Source: CAZPMO01 sp964587515
GTDB taxonomy: Bacteria > Pseudomonadota > Alphaproteobacteria > MPNO01
NCBI GenBank assembly: GCA_964587515.1
Contig: CAZPMO010000035.1
Coordinates: forward strand, 1-32,616
Direction: 5' to 3'
DNA length: 32,616 nt
Part shown: one piece after another, positions 25,650 through 32,616 of the stretch
Layout: the number at the start of each line of letters is the position of its first letter
How positions within the stretch are numbered: the first letter of the stretch is position 1
Position numbers and translations under genes: made by a program
Notes under the pieces: model-generated
Databases searched by the model: none
Seen by the model: the letters and a program-made list of their open reading frames with translations, nothing else
Told to the model about the DNA's origin: nothing

Positions 25650-26279
25650 ATGAATTCCCCAGGAAAGCAAATCGAGGCCTGGCGCGGCGAGTTTGGCGAC
25701 GCCTATGTCGACCGGAACACCGCTGATAGCGAACGCGTCGGCAACAGTATTCGCGCGTTTAAAGAGATTTTCAGTCATATCGAAAGTCAGACGCCCCGGT
25801 CGATCCTAGAGGTCGGCGCCAATATCGGTGCGAATTTACGCGCGCTGAAGGAGATTTCCGAGGCGACATTGTATGCCGTTGAACCGAATGCAAAGGCGCG
25901 CGAAATACTGACCCGCGACGCCGTGGTTCCGGTAAATCACGCGGTCGATGCCGTCGCCACCGATCTGCCATTGGAGGACGGGGCCGTCGATATGGTCTTC
26001 ACCGCTGGTGTCTTGATCCACATCCCGGAAGATCGAATCGAGGATGCCTACCGCGAGATGCATCGTGTGTCGGTGCGCTATCTGCTGTCGATCGAATATT
26101 TCTCCCCGACGCCGGTACAGATCCCCTATCGCGGCGAGACCGAATTGCTGTTCAAACGTGATTTCGGCGGGTTATGGTTGGATTTGTTTCCGGAGTTGAA
26201 ACCCGTCGCCAACGGCTTTTTCTGGAAGCGCACATCGGGGCTGGATAACGTCAATTGGTGGTTGTTCCAAAAGGCATGA
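25650..26279 (+). CDS. Pseudaminic-acid-associated methyltransferase
   Basis: This 209-residue SAM methyltransferase has motif I LEVGANIGAN (53-62) and the N-terminal EAWRGEFGDAYVDRN, which resembles the pseudaminic acid biosynthesis-associated methylase family. The pattern YAVEPNAKA and VFTAGVLIHIPED completes the fold. It may O- or N-methylate the ulosonic acid or a linked group. ATG 25650 is preferred because GGAGAGA lies directly upstream; TTG 25620 would add ten Glu/Arg-rich residues. The stop overlaps the glycosyltransferase ATG at 26276. Confidence 0.85.
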   Translation: MNSPGKQIEAWRGEFGDAYVDRNTADSERVGNSIRAFKEIFSHIESQTPRSILEVGANIGANLRALKEISEATLYAVEPNAKAREILTRDAVVPVNHAVDAVATDLPLEDGAVDMVFTAGVLIHIPEDRIEDAYREMHRVSVRYLLSIEYFSPTPVQIPYRGETELLFKRDFGGLWLDLFPELKPVANGFFWKRTSGLDNVNWWLFQKA

Positions 26280-27370
26280 CGCCGCTCCGCGTCTTTCTCT
26301 TCCTTCCGGATATGGATGGCGGTGGTGCCCAGCGCACCTTCGTAAACTTGGCGAATGCCTTGCCGAACCACGACATCGAGACCACCCTTGTCGCCGGGCG
26401 AACAAATGGACCGGCAAGAGAATGGTTTGGCGACCAATATCCACTCATCGACCTGAAGGCGAGCCGGCTGAGTCATGCCGTCCTGCCGTTGCGCGCTTTG
26501 TTAAAACGAGAGGCGCCAACGGTCCTGCTTTCAACCTTGGCGGATGCGAACATCGTTGCTTGGCTGGCGTCCCGAAATTTACCGGTCCGTTTAATCCTAC
26601 GAGAAACCAACAGCCATCGTGCCCGCGACGATATCTCTTGGTGGCGTCGACGGATGATCTCGCTCGCTTATCCCCGAGCCGACGCTGTTGTTGCACTTTC
26701 CGAGGGTGTCGGTCTCGAATTGACCTCCGGTTACAATATTAATTCCGACAAATGCCACACCATACACAACCCTGTCGACGTAAAGTCAGTTGCCAAGACT
26801 GTCGAGGCGCGGCCCTCGGCCCCATTCTCCGAATCAGGACCGGTGATCATTGGCATTGGCCGTCTTACACGACAAAAGAATTTCAGCCTATTATTGCGTA
26901 GTGTCGCCGCGATCTCCGATCGATCGGTCCGGATTGTCTTGCTTGGGGAGGGACCGGATCGTTTCGCACTTCTGTCGCTTGCCAGTGATCTTGGTATATC
27001 GGATCGTTTGATCATGCCCGGCTTCGTCACGGATTTGGCGCCTTGGTTGGCGCATGCGGACCTTTTCGTTTTGTCTTCTCGCTGGGAGGGATTCGGGCAT
27101 GTGATCGTCGAGGCGATGGCGGCCGGGCTCCCGGTCATTGCCACCGATTGTCCGTACGGACCGCGCGATATCATTGCCGATGGCAAGAACGGATTGTTGG
27201 TGGCCAACGATGATGCGCCCGCCCTCACCGCCGCCATTGCATCTTTACTTGAGGATCCGGACCGGGCCGAGGCTCTATGTCGGGCGGGCCGAGCGGCCGC
27301 GTCGCGATTCCATCCAGAGAAGATCGCCGCCGATTACGCCCGACTGATCGATCGTGTCGCAAAGGCCTAG
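26276..27370 (+). CDS. GT4-type glycosyltransferase
   Basis: This 364-residue retaining GT-B glycosyltransferase shows GGGAQRTFVNLA near the N-terminus, IHNPVD, IGIGRLTRQKNFSLLLRS, LLGEGPDR, and the donor-binding SRWEGFGHVIVEAMAAGLPVIATD, in which the acidic Glu is conserved. It has no signal peptide and probably acts at the inner face of the cytoplasmic membrane. ATG 26276 overlaps the methyltransferase stop (ATGA); a TTG at 26255 gives a slightly longer and less likely form. The sugar donor cannot be assigned. Confidence 0.9.
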   Translation: MTPLRVFLFLPDMDGGGAQRTFVNLANALPNHDIETTLVAGRTNGPAREWFGDQYPLIDLKASRLSHAVLPLRALLKREAPTVLLSTLADANIVAWLASRNLPVRLILRETNSHRARDDISWWRRRMISLAYPRADAVVALSEGVGLELTSGYNINSDKCHTIHNPVDVKSVAKTVEARPSAPFSESGPVIIGIGRLTRQKNFSLLLRSVAAISDRSVRIVLLGEGPDRFALLSLASDLGISDRLIMPGFVTDLAPWLAHADLFVLSSRWEGFGHVIVEAMAAGLPVIATDCPYGPRDIIADGKNGLLVANDDAPALTAAIASLLEDPDRAEALCRAGRAAASRFHPEKIAADYARLIDRVAKA

Positions 27371-27380
27371 ATAGACCGAG

Positions 27381-29207
27381 ATGTGTGGATTTGCCGCTCT
27401 GTTCGAGCCCGGTACACGGTTTGATCCAACATTGCTTTCGGCGATGGAATCCGATCTCTTGCATCGCGGTCCCGATTCGGGTGATCAGCTCTCGGAAGAG
27501 GGCATTGGCCTGGTATTTCGCCGGCTCTCGATCCTCGACCCGCGACCGGTCTCGGATCAACCCATGCGGGACGAGACCGGCCGTTGTCATCTCGTCTTCA
27601 ACGGCGAGATCTACAATTATCGGAGTCTCCGCCAGACGCTCGAACAACACGGCATCACGTTTCGCACCGATGGCGATACCGAAGTCCTCCTGAAAGGTTA
27701 TTTACATTGGGGTGAGAGCGTTTTTGATCACCTCGAAGGCATGTATGCCTTCTGCCTTGTTGATCGCGAGGAAGGGGTTGCCATTGCCGCCCGCGATCCG
27801 CTCGGTATAAAGCCGCTCTATATGCTCCGGGACGGTGCGCTTTTGGCATTCGCGAGTGAAGCTCGGCCGTTGCACCGGTTACGTTCCGCGGCGGTCGACG
27901 AGGCGGCCCTGGCGGAGCTAATTACATTCGGTTGGGCGGCTGGACGACTCAGTAATTATCGCGGAATCGACCGCCTGCCCGGTGGCACGCTGGTCAAGGT
28001 TTCACTATCCGACGGTGGCGTGGTCGAGCGCAAATTTTGTGATCCGTTGGAGACACTGGTGCCCGGCGATGACATCGGAAAAGAGGAAGCTTGGGCCGCG
28101 GTCGAAGAATCCATTGCGGATCACCTCGTCAGCGATGTTGGCTACACTGTCCAATTGTCCGGCGGCATTGATTCCAGCCTTATCGCCGCCCTTGCCGCGA
28201 AGGAAAATCTGGCCTCCTTCTCTGTCAATCTTAGGGATCACCCCTACGACGAAGGCAAATTCCAAGACATGGTGGTCCAGCAGTACGGGTTGGATCATAC
28301 AGCGGTCACCGTGACGAACCAAGATTATGCGGAGATCTTGCCCGCCGCGGTTCACCATATGGAAGGGCCCACGCCACATGGTGGTTGCGCAACGCTAATG
28401 CTTCTTTGCGGACGCATTCGCGATCATTCCAAGGTGGTCCTTACCGGCGAGGGCGCCGATGAGATGTTCGGCGGCTACCTGCGCTATTCGCTCTGGCGCA
28501 AAACAATGTGGCAGGAACGGATTTCAAGTTGGTTGCCGACCGGTTGGTGGCCCGACAGATGGCCGTTTGCCGGATTGCGACGACTCGGTGGTCTCGATGC
28601 CGCCGCATATTCGGCCGTCTACCATGATTTTCGCAGCGTCGCGCGCATTTTCCCCGCCTTGGTTCCCACACCCGGCGCCCGGGAAGCGACGAGCGCCCGC
28701 TTCAATGACTTCCGGGACCGTATGTTTGCCGTCGACCAGGTCTCCTATCTTGAATCCCTGTTGGTTCGCCAAGACAAGATGAGCATGGCGCAATCGGTAG
28801 AGGCGCGCGTTCCCTTTGTTCATCTTCCGCTCTTAAGAATAGTCAATCAGCTTGCACGGAACATTCGTGCGCCGGGCGGCGCGACCAAACCGGTTCTCAA
28901 AGAGCTCGCGAAGAAATACCTGCCAAGGTCGCTCATCCACCGACGTAAGATTGGTCTCTGGTTACCTTATCACGAATGGTTTGCAGACCCGGCTGGCGCT
29001 GGAAAATACCTCGAACTCCTAACCGAGCCACATACGCGTTTATCTGCCTATGCCGAAGGCGGAAAACTTACGGCGTTGGTCGAAACCTTCCGATCCGGCG
29101 ACCGGAAATCAGGCTTAGTCTTGCAACGGCTTGTCGAATTGGAGCTCTGGCTGAGAAGCTTGGAGACGGGTTCGAATCTCACCACACTTCAAGACACCAA
29201 CGATTAG
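27381..29207 (+). CDS. asnB: Glutamine-hydrolysing asparagine synthase family protein
   Basis: This 608-residue AsnB-like enzyme begins Met-Cys-Gly, so Cys2 is available as the class II glutaminase nucleophile. FNGEIYNY (73-80) and RDPLGIKPLYM (138-148) complete the N-terminal glutaminase domain. The synthetase domain carries the PP-loop LSGGIDSS (259-266), LTGEGADEMFGGY, and SVEARVPF near the end. In glycan clusters such proteins often amidate uronic or ulosonic carboxylates rather than make free asparagine. The uronic acid made by the 11287-14090 module is a candidate. ATG 27381 lies 10 bases after the glycosyltransferase stop. Confidence 0.9.
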   Translation: MCGFAALFEPGTRFDPTLLSAMESDLLHRGPDSGDQLSEEGIGLVFRRLSILDPRPVSDQPMRDETGRCHLVFNGEIYNYRSLRQTLEQHGITFRTDGDTEVLLKGYLHWGESVFDHLEGMYAFCLVDREEGVAIAARDPLGIKPLYMLRDGALLAFASEARPLHRLRSAAVDEAALAELITFGWAAGRLSNYRGIDRLPGGTLVKVSLSDGGVVERKFCDPLETLVPGDDIGKEEAWAAVEESIADHLVSDVGYTVQLSGGIDSSLIAALAAKENLASFSVNLRDHPYDEGKFQDMVVQQYGLDHTAVTVTNQDYAEILPAAVHHMEGPTPHGGCATLMLLCGRIRDHSKVVLTGEGADEMFGGYLRYSLWRKTMWQERISSWLPTGWWPDRWPFAGLRRLGGLDAAAYSAVYHDFRSVARIFPALVPTPGAREATSARFNDFRDRMFAVDQVSYLESLLVRQDKMSMAQSVEARVPFVHLPLLRIVNQLARNIRAPGGATKPVLKELAKKYLPRSLIHRRKIGLWLPYHEWFADPAGAGKYLELLTEPHTRLSAYAEGGKLTALVETFRSGDRKSGLVLQRLVELELWLRSLETGSNLTTLQDTND

Positions 29208-29241
29208 TTCGCTTCAACAGAAGGAGCGAATCATTCAACCC

Positions 29242-30648
29242 ATGATGACGGGAAACACATTTGAAATCGAGAATCCGAATTTGGTGAAATCGAATTTAGT
29301 TCTGATATTCGGCATCGCCCTGGCCCTGCGCCTTTTTAATCTCGCCGTGATCGACGACTTGACTGCATATGCCATGGTCGAGGATTCGTCTACATACTGG
29401 AATGGGGCGTTGGAGTGGATCGAGTCAGGGTCTTTTTCGCTGTTTGACGGCACAAAATATGTTCCGAGAACGGAACGGGTCCCGCTCTATTTCTTGTTCT
29501 TGGTGCCCATTCGCTGGATGTTCGGCGACCTTATCGGTCCCGCCCTGGTTGCACAGGCTGTGCTCGATGCCAGTACATGTGTCGTTATTGCGTTGCTCGG
29601 TGGGATGATCGATCGAACCACGGGTATCGTTGCCGGCCTCCTTGCGGCGGCTTGGCCAAACATGATCATCCATAGCGCGTTGATCTTGACTGATACCCTT
29701 TTTGTTTTCTTCATTTCCGTCGGGTTATTATTCACTGCGAGATTCGTGAAGAGTGGTAAGACAAGCGACATTCTTGTCGCGAGTTTCATAAGCGGTCTCT
29801 CGATCATGACACGTATAGTCGCGATGTTCATACCCATTGGAGTTTTTGTCGTGACATTGATCGTTCTGCACCGGCAAGGAAGCGATTGGCGCAAATGCGG
29901 TGCGACCGCCTTGGTCACAATTATTATAGCGGCACTGCCCGTTGCACCTCTCGTTGTCCGAAACATCAATCAGTTCGACACCGCTCAACTGACGAGCCAA
30001 ACAGGCACACATATCCTTGGATGGGTCGTCGGCTATTCCCAAGCTCTGGAGCGTGGGGAATCCTTCGAGATCACCACGCATCGACTGAGTAAGAAGTTAC
30101 TGGCACGGCGTAAGGCGCAGCCTGACACAAAGCGACTCACCTCATTTGAGGCATCGCGCGAAAGAATATCTCTTGCCCAAGAGGAACTTGCGCGAATGTC
30201 GGTGTCTAGCATATTGAAGGCTTGGTTGGTCGGCGTCGCGGTGAATCTCGCGGCCCCAGTGACGGTGATTGATCCAAGAATTCGTGCTTTGAATAAAAAT
30301 AGCTATTACAATTCGGTAGGCGATTCATTGGCTGCGCGACTATTGAATTTCCTTGCCGATAACGATTCCTCCTACATTGGATGGCTATTTGTTGGGCTCA
30401 TCACCGGCACGATCGCGCTAGCTTTTCAAATAGCGGGATGGGCAATTCTTTTTCGACGTCAATTTTGGCCTGCGATCCTCGCCATGCTCTTCATCTTGTA
30501 TATTCTTCTTATTAACGGTCCCATCGGAAGTCCAAAATATCGGCTTCCGATGGATCCTGTATTTATAATTCTTCAGTCGATTGCGATCGTGTCGCTTTGG
30601 AAAAATTGGCGCCATCGGTCAACCAAAAAACTGTGGTCAGTTCCCTGA
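29242..30648 (+). CDS. GT-C integral membrane glycosyltransferase (ArnT/PMT-like)
   Basis: This 468-residue membrane protein has about nine to eleven hydrophobic segments (the first about residues 18-37, others near 83-93, 100-120, 128-137, 145-167 and 175-207, more at the C-terminus). The first large loop holds the acidic pair Glu47-Asp48 in MVEDSSTYW and the RVPLYFLFL motif (79-87), as in GT-C enzymes using polyprenyl-phosphate sugars on the periplasmic side. WPNMIIHSALILTDTLFVFF follows, a typical second family region. It may decorate the glycan outside the membrane. ATG 29242 and 29245 are alternative starts. It is the last gene of the long + strand run. Confidence 0.8.
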   Translation: MMTGNTFEIENPNLVKSNLVLIFGIALALRLFNLAVIDDLTAYAMVEDSSTYWNGALEWIESGSFSLFDGTKYVPRTERVPLYFLFLVPIRWMFGDLIGPALVAQAVLDASTCVVIALLGGMIDRTTGIVAGLLAAAWPNMIIHSALILTDTLFVFFISVGLLFTARFVKSGKTSDILVASFISGLSIMTRIVAMFIPIGVFVVTLIVLHRQGSDWRKCGATALVTIIIAALPVAPLVVRNINQFDTAQLTSQTGTHILGWVVGYSQALERGESFEITTHRLSKKLLARRKAQPDTKRLTSFEASRERISLAQEELARMSVSSILKAWLVGVAVNLAAPVTVIDPRIRALNKNSYYNSVGDSLAARLLNFLADNDSSYIGWLFVGLITGTIALAFQIAGWAILFRRQFWPAILAMLFILYILLINGPIGSPKYRLPMDPVFIILQSIAIVSLWKNWRHRSTKKLWSVP

Positions 30649-30652
30649 ACGC

Positions 30653-30676
30653 TACCGCGTGGAAGCCCCCACGGTA
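30653..30676 (+). terminator. Possible terminator hairpin after the glycan operon
   Basis: TACCG (30653-30657) pairs with CGGTA (30672-30676), and TGG pairs with CCA further in, with a two-base bulge. It lies a few bases after the last + strand gene, but no T-run follows, so intrinsic termination is uncertain. The rest of 30649-30837 shows nothing I can assign. Confidence 0.3.
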
Positions 30677-30837
30677 ACGATTAGATTTGATTGTAACCTT
30701 TCCAACTCGATCACTAAACATGGCCGTTTAGCCAATATCGAAATTCGCTGAACCAACAGTTCCGAAATCAACCTTCGATGTAAGTGTCCACGTCAATTTG
30801 CAGCATTGTTGACCGGCTCCAGTGGTCCGCAATTTGT

Positions 30838-31395
30838 TCACTCCGATATATTCAAATGAGGAAGAAGAGGCGCAGCGGCGAGTGTTGGCGCCTTAGCGTC
30901 TTTCGAGGACAAATTAGGGTTGCCGATTGGCCAGTCGATTGATAAATCCGGATCGTCCCAGCGAATCGAACGTTCGGTCTCCGGACTATAAAATTCAGTG
31001 CATTTGTAAAAGAAATCGGCTGTTTCGCTGAGCACGCAGAATCCATGTGCGAAACCGGGTGGAACCCAAACTTGTCGCGGCGTCGCACCATTGAGTTCAA
31101 CTCCGACCCACTGGCCGAAGTGAGGACTGCCGCGGCGAATGTCGACGACGACATCGAAGACCCGGCCGGCTAAAACGGTAATTAGTTTGCCTTGTGCTTT
31201 TGGTTCCTGAAAATGTAACCCCCGCAACGTACCCTTGTTTGATCGGGAAAAGTTATCCTGAACAAAGCACTCGGAAAGACCAACTTTCGCGTATTCCGAC
31301 TCTTTCCAGGTTTCAAAAAAATGACCTCGGGTGTCGGGGAAAATTAGGGGCTCTATAAGCAAGGCCTCTGGCAAATCGGTTGGCGTTACTTTCAT
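30838..31395 (-). CDS. rfbC: dTDP-4-dehydrorhamnose 3,5-epimerase-like protein (RmlC)
   Basis: This 185-residue cupin converts dTDP-4-keto-6-deoxy-glucose to the L-lyxo isomer, or a related 3,5-epimerisation. LRGLHFQEP contains the catalytic His61, QGKLITVLAGRVFDVVVDIR follows with Lys70, PPGFAHGF is present, and FFYKC contains Tyr130. The length is standard. No rmlA, rmlB or rmlD is visible, so this is an orphan in the window. It reads opposite to the main cluster. The ATG at 31395 (minus strand) has no strong Shine-Dalgarno sequence. Whether it supplies the cluster above or another sugar pathway is unknown. Confidence 0.9.
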   Translation of the reverse strand: MKVTPTDLPEALLIEPLIFPDTRGHFFETWKESEYAKVGLSECFVQDNFSRSNKGTLRGLHFQEPKAQGKLITVLAGRVFDVVVDIRRGSPHFGQWVGVELNGATPRQVWVPPGFAHGFCVLSETADFFYKCTEFYSPETERSIRWDDPDLSIDWPIGNPNLSSKDAKAPTLAAAPLLPHLNISE

Positions 31396-31634
31396 TGCAT
31401 TTGCCCAGTCAGTTCTTCTTATTCAACGGGTGCTTCCCGGAACGGAAATCCTATCGCGAAACGGCTACCGACGTAACGCCAGTTGAGAACATGGTCCTAA
31501 AGATAAAGTCTTGGGACGGCAATATTCAATGTGAATTAGAATATTTCTCGAATTCGATGCGGCCTATTCATTTTTTCCGATCGTAAGCCTGTCGAAACCT
31601 AGGCAACGGGTTAAAAATATTTATTTTCAAAACG
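31396..31634. other. Intergenic region between rfbC and the terminator
   Basis: This stretch carries no gene I can support. A perfect 9-base inverted repeat (TGGCGTTAC at 31381-31389, GTAACGCCA at 31473-31481) flanks the rfbC start and could be an operator, though the spacing is wide. A 31-codon frame from ATG 31491 ends at 31586 without a ribosome binding site and is probably not a gene. The AT-rich segment 31605-31630 precedes the terminator below. Confidence 0.4.
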
Positions 31635-31668
31635 GGCCGGTGCTTGCCAAGGCGAGCCCCGGCCTTTT
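31635..31668 (+). terminator. Strong intrinsic terminator
   Basis: GGCCGG (31635-31640) pairs with CCGGCC (31659-31664), with inner GCT/AGC and GCC/GGC pairing around CAAG, followed by TTTT. The stem is GC-rich and long. There is no + strand gene just upstream, and on the minus strand the tract after the stem reads CGTTTTG, so a bidirectional role is possible. Which transcript it ends is not clear. Confidence 0.75.
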
Positions 31669-31713
31669 AGTTTCTGACGGATATCGCATGTTGTATGTGC
31701 GCTTCTTGGTTGA

Positions 31714-32160
31714 TTTTGCTGTTTCGGTCACCAATTTGATCGGCACGGTTCCGGCCACGGTAGGTACACGTTCGGCAGCGCGTTCGATGAGGACTTTTCC
31801 CTTCGCGATCTCGTTCAGAGTGATGAGTTGAAAGATTACCGTGAGGAATTTTCGACGGGGTATGGCTCCTATGTTTGCTCGCCAAATATCTGTGACCTTT
31901 ATGCGAACGATCTATGCCAAGGCGGATGCGCGACACGGTCCGCATACTCAAAGGTCGATTATGAAACGGGTCTAATCGTCAGAAATCCAGATTTCCACAA
32001 ATATAGCGAGAAAAGGGAGGATCCACTGTGTCCAGCTTGGACTGTCTTGGCTATGAAGCAAGGTATATTGAGGGAGGGTTTGCTGGAATCAATTCACGAT
32101 CGGTTGCTCATACGGAGCACGATCATTGATGATAACGAAATCCCCTTTGAGATAGATTAG
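31714..32160 (+). pseudogene. Remnant of a SPASM-like radical SAM protein (C-terminal part)
   Basis: The open frame after the TGA at 31711 gives about 148 residues with no credible start; the first usable initiator, TTG 31828, is internal. FGSAFDEDFSLRDL and the cysteine pattern C-x4-C-x7-C-x3-C in VCSPNICDLYANDLCQGGC, followed by LCPAW, resemble the auxiliary iron-sulfur (SPASM/twitch) end of radical SAM maturases. The catalytic CxxxCxxC barrel is absent upstream. I therefore read it as the tail of a decayed gene. A short independent protein is a less likely alternative, and the family call is tentative. Confidence 0.5.
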
Positions 32161-32204
32161 CAGGACAGAACAGCTTACCATCATTTTCGGAGACGTCTTC
32201 AGCC

Positions 32205-32420
32205 ATGCATGTACGTATCGAATATTGCCGCCCTTGAGGCTATGAAACCCGGGCCCACCGTGCGCGGGCGTTACTTGAGGAAAAGGGGGTCTCCGAATTC
32301 GACCTGGTACCCGGCGGACCGGGCCAATTCGACATCACCATCGACGGCGCCTTGGTATTGTCGCGCCGCGACCTCGGCCGCTTTCCCGAAGAGTCGGAGA
32401 TCTCCGCCCTCGTCACCTAA
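32205..32420 (+). CDS. SelW/Rdx-family selenoprotein with in-frame TGA (Sec)
   Basis: Read through one in-frame TGA (32235-32237), this 71-residue frame is a complete Rdx/SelW-like thioredoxin-fold protein. It starts MHVRIEYCRP, has Sec at residue 11, then GYETRAHRARALLEE, the family segment PGGPGQFDITIDGALVLSRRD and GRFPEESEI. The TGA falls exactly at the second redox position of the C-x-x-C/U motif (Cys8-x-x-Sec11), as in SelW (CGAU). The conserved downstream half in the same frame argues against a simple stop. GGAGA lies about 12 bases before ATG 32205. Family members are small redox proteins of uncertain substrate. The organism would need selA, selB, selC and selD, which are not in the window. 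An inactivated Cys-type gene is the alternative. Confidence 0.8.
32253..32269 (+). promoter_or_regulatory. Candidate bacterial SECIS hairpin
   Basis: GCCC (32253-32256) can pair with GGGC (32266-32269), leaving a 9-base loop that contains GU. The loop starts about 19 bases after the TGA, in the window where bacterial SECIS elements lie. A competing pairing CCCG (32248-32251) with CGGG (32265-32268) is possible. The stem is short and GC-rich sequence makes hairpins common, so this is suggestive only. Confidence 0.4.
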
Positions 32421-32616
32421 ATCGAGAACCCACCGACCTTGGTCTCGAGATATTCCGCGATCCCCTCGCGGCTGCCCTCGCGGCCGAGGCCGCTATCCTT
32501 CATGCCGCCAAAGGGGGCGGCGGCCGAGGCCGGGTTGATGTCGTTGATGCCGATAATGCCAAAATTCAGCCCCTCGAACATCCGCATCGCCCGGCCGATA
32601 TCGCGGGTATAGACAT
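32417..32616 (-). CDS. Aldehyde dehydrogenase, C-terminus (partial, succinate-semialdehyde dehydrogenase-like)
   Basis: The minus strand reads in frame from the window edge to a TAG at 32419-32417. It encodes the last 65 residues or so of an NAD(P)-dependent aldehyde dehydrogenase: NFGIIGINDINPASAAAPFGG, split by family features such as the glycine after PFGGMKDSGLGREGS and the terminal EYLETKVGGFSI. This pattern is typical of GabD-like and related ALDHs. The catalytic Cys/Glu region lies beyond the window. The stop overlaps the convergent SelW-like gene by four bases. Confidence 0.88.
   Translation of the reverse strand, partial: VYTRDIGRAMRMFEGLNFGIIGINDINPASAAAPFGGMKDSGLGREGSREGIAEYLETKVGGFSI

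Noticed and set aside
31491..31586. 31-codon frame between rfbC and the terminator
   Set aside because: It is short, has no ribosome binding site and no recognisable feature.
32209..32538. + strand open frame rich in Arg, Pro and Ser
   Set aside because: It overlaps the SelW-like frame and is antisense to the aldehyde dehydrogenase, with a low-complexity composition and no motif.

Overview
This window is almost entirely a surface-glycan biosynthesis locus from an alphaproteobacterium. The lineage is an inference: GC is high (roughly 55-60% by eye), GTG and TTG starts are frequent, genes are tightly coupled, and the flanking genes look Rhodospirillales-like. Twenty-five CDSs (3-30648) all run on the + strand, many with 1-4 base stop/start overlaps, so most probably form one long transcription unit. 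I see no rRNA, tRNA, CRISPR array, insertion sequence or transposase.

Region 1 (3-10042) begins with the C-terminal part of a 2-hydroxyacid dehydrogenase. It continues with a NeuA-type CMP-sugar synthetase, a B12-binding radical SAM enzyme, a close homologue of UDP-sulfoquinovose synthase (SQD1/SqdB), a NeuB-family nonulosonate synthase with a SAF domain, a PhyH-like Fe(II)/2-oxoglutarate dioxygenase, a probable capsule-type glycosyltransferase, and an asparagine-synthase-like protein that lacks the glutaminase cysteine. This is the most unusual part of the cluster and could make a modified acidic sugar that I cannot name.

Region 2 (10042-18931) holds a GT4 glycosyltransferase and a Gfo/Idh dehydrogenase, DegT aminotransferase and hexapeptide acetyltransferase trio (the WbpB/WbpE/WbpD or WlbA/WlbC/WlbB logic for a 3-acetamido uronic acid). 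PseB and PseC follow, then a WbpG/PseA-type amidotransferase with its own HisH and HisF, which would install an acetamidino group. hisH has no ATG, GTG or TTG at its proper N-terminus.

Region 3 (18943-30648) completes pseudaminic acid synthesis with a PseG-PseH fusion, PseI and an SpsF/PseF-type cytidylyltransferase. It adds two methyltransferases, a PIG-L deacetylase, an unassigned GT-B-like protein, a GT4 glycosyltransferase, a full-length AsnB and a GT-C membrane glycosyltransferase. No flippase, polymerase or ABC exporter is in the window.

Region 4 (30649-32616) differs in character. It has an orphan minus-strand RmlC epimerase, a strong intrinsic terminator, a degraded C-terminal piece of a SPASM-like radical SAM protein, a SelW/Rdx-like gene with an in-frame TGA exactly at the redox position (C-x-x-U, a likely selenoprotein), and the C-terminus of a convergent aldehyde dehydrogenase. 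The TGA-containing gene is missed by ordinary gene callers and is the observation I would check first.
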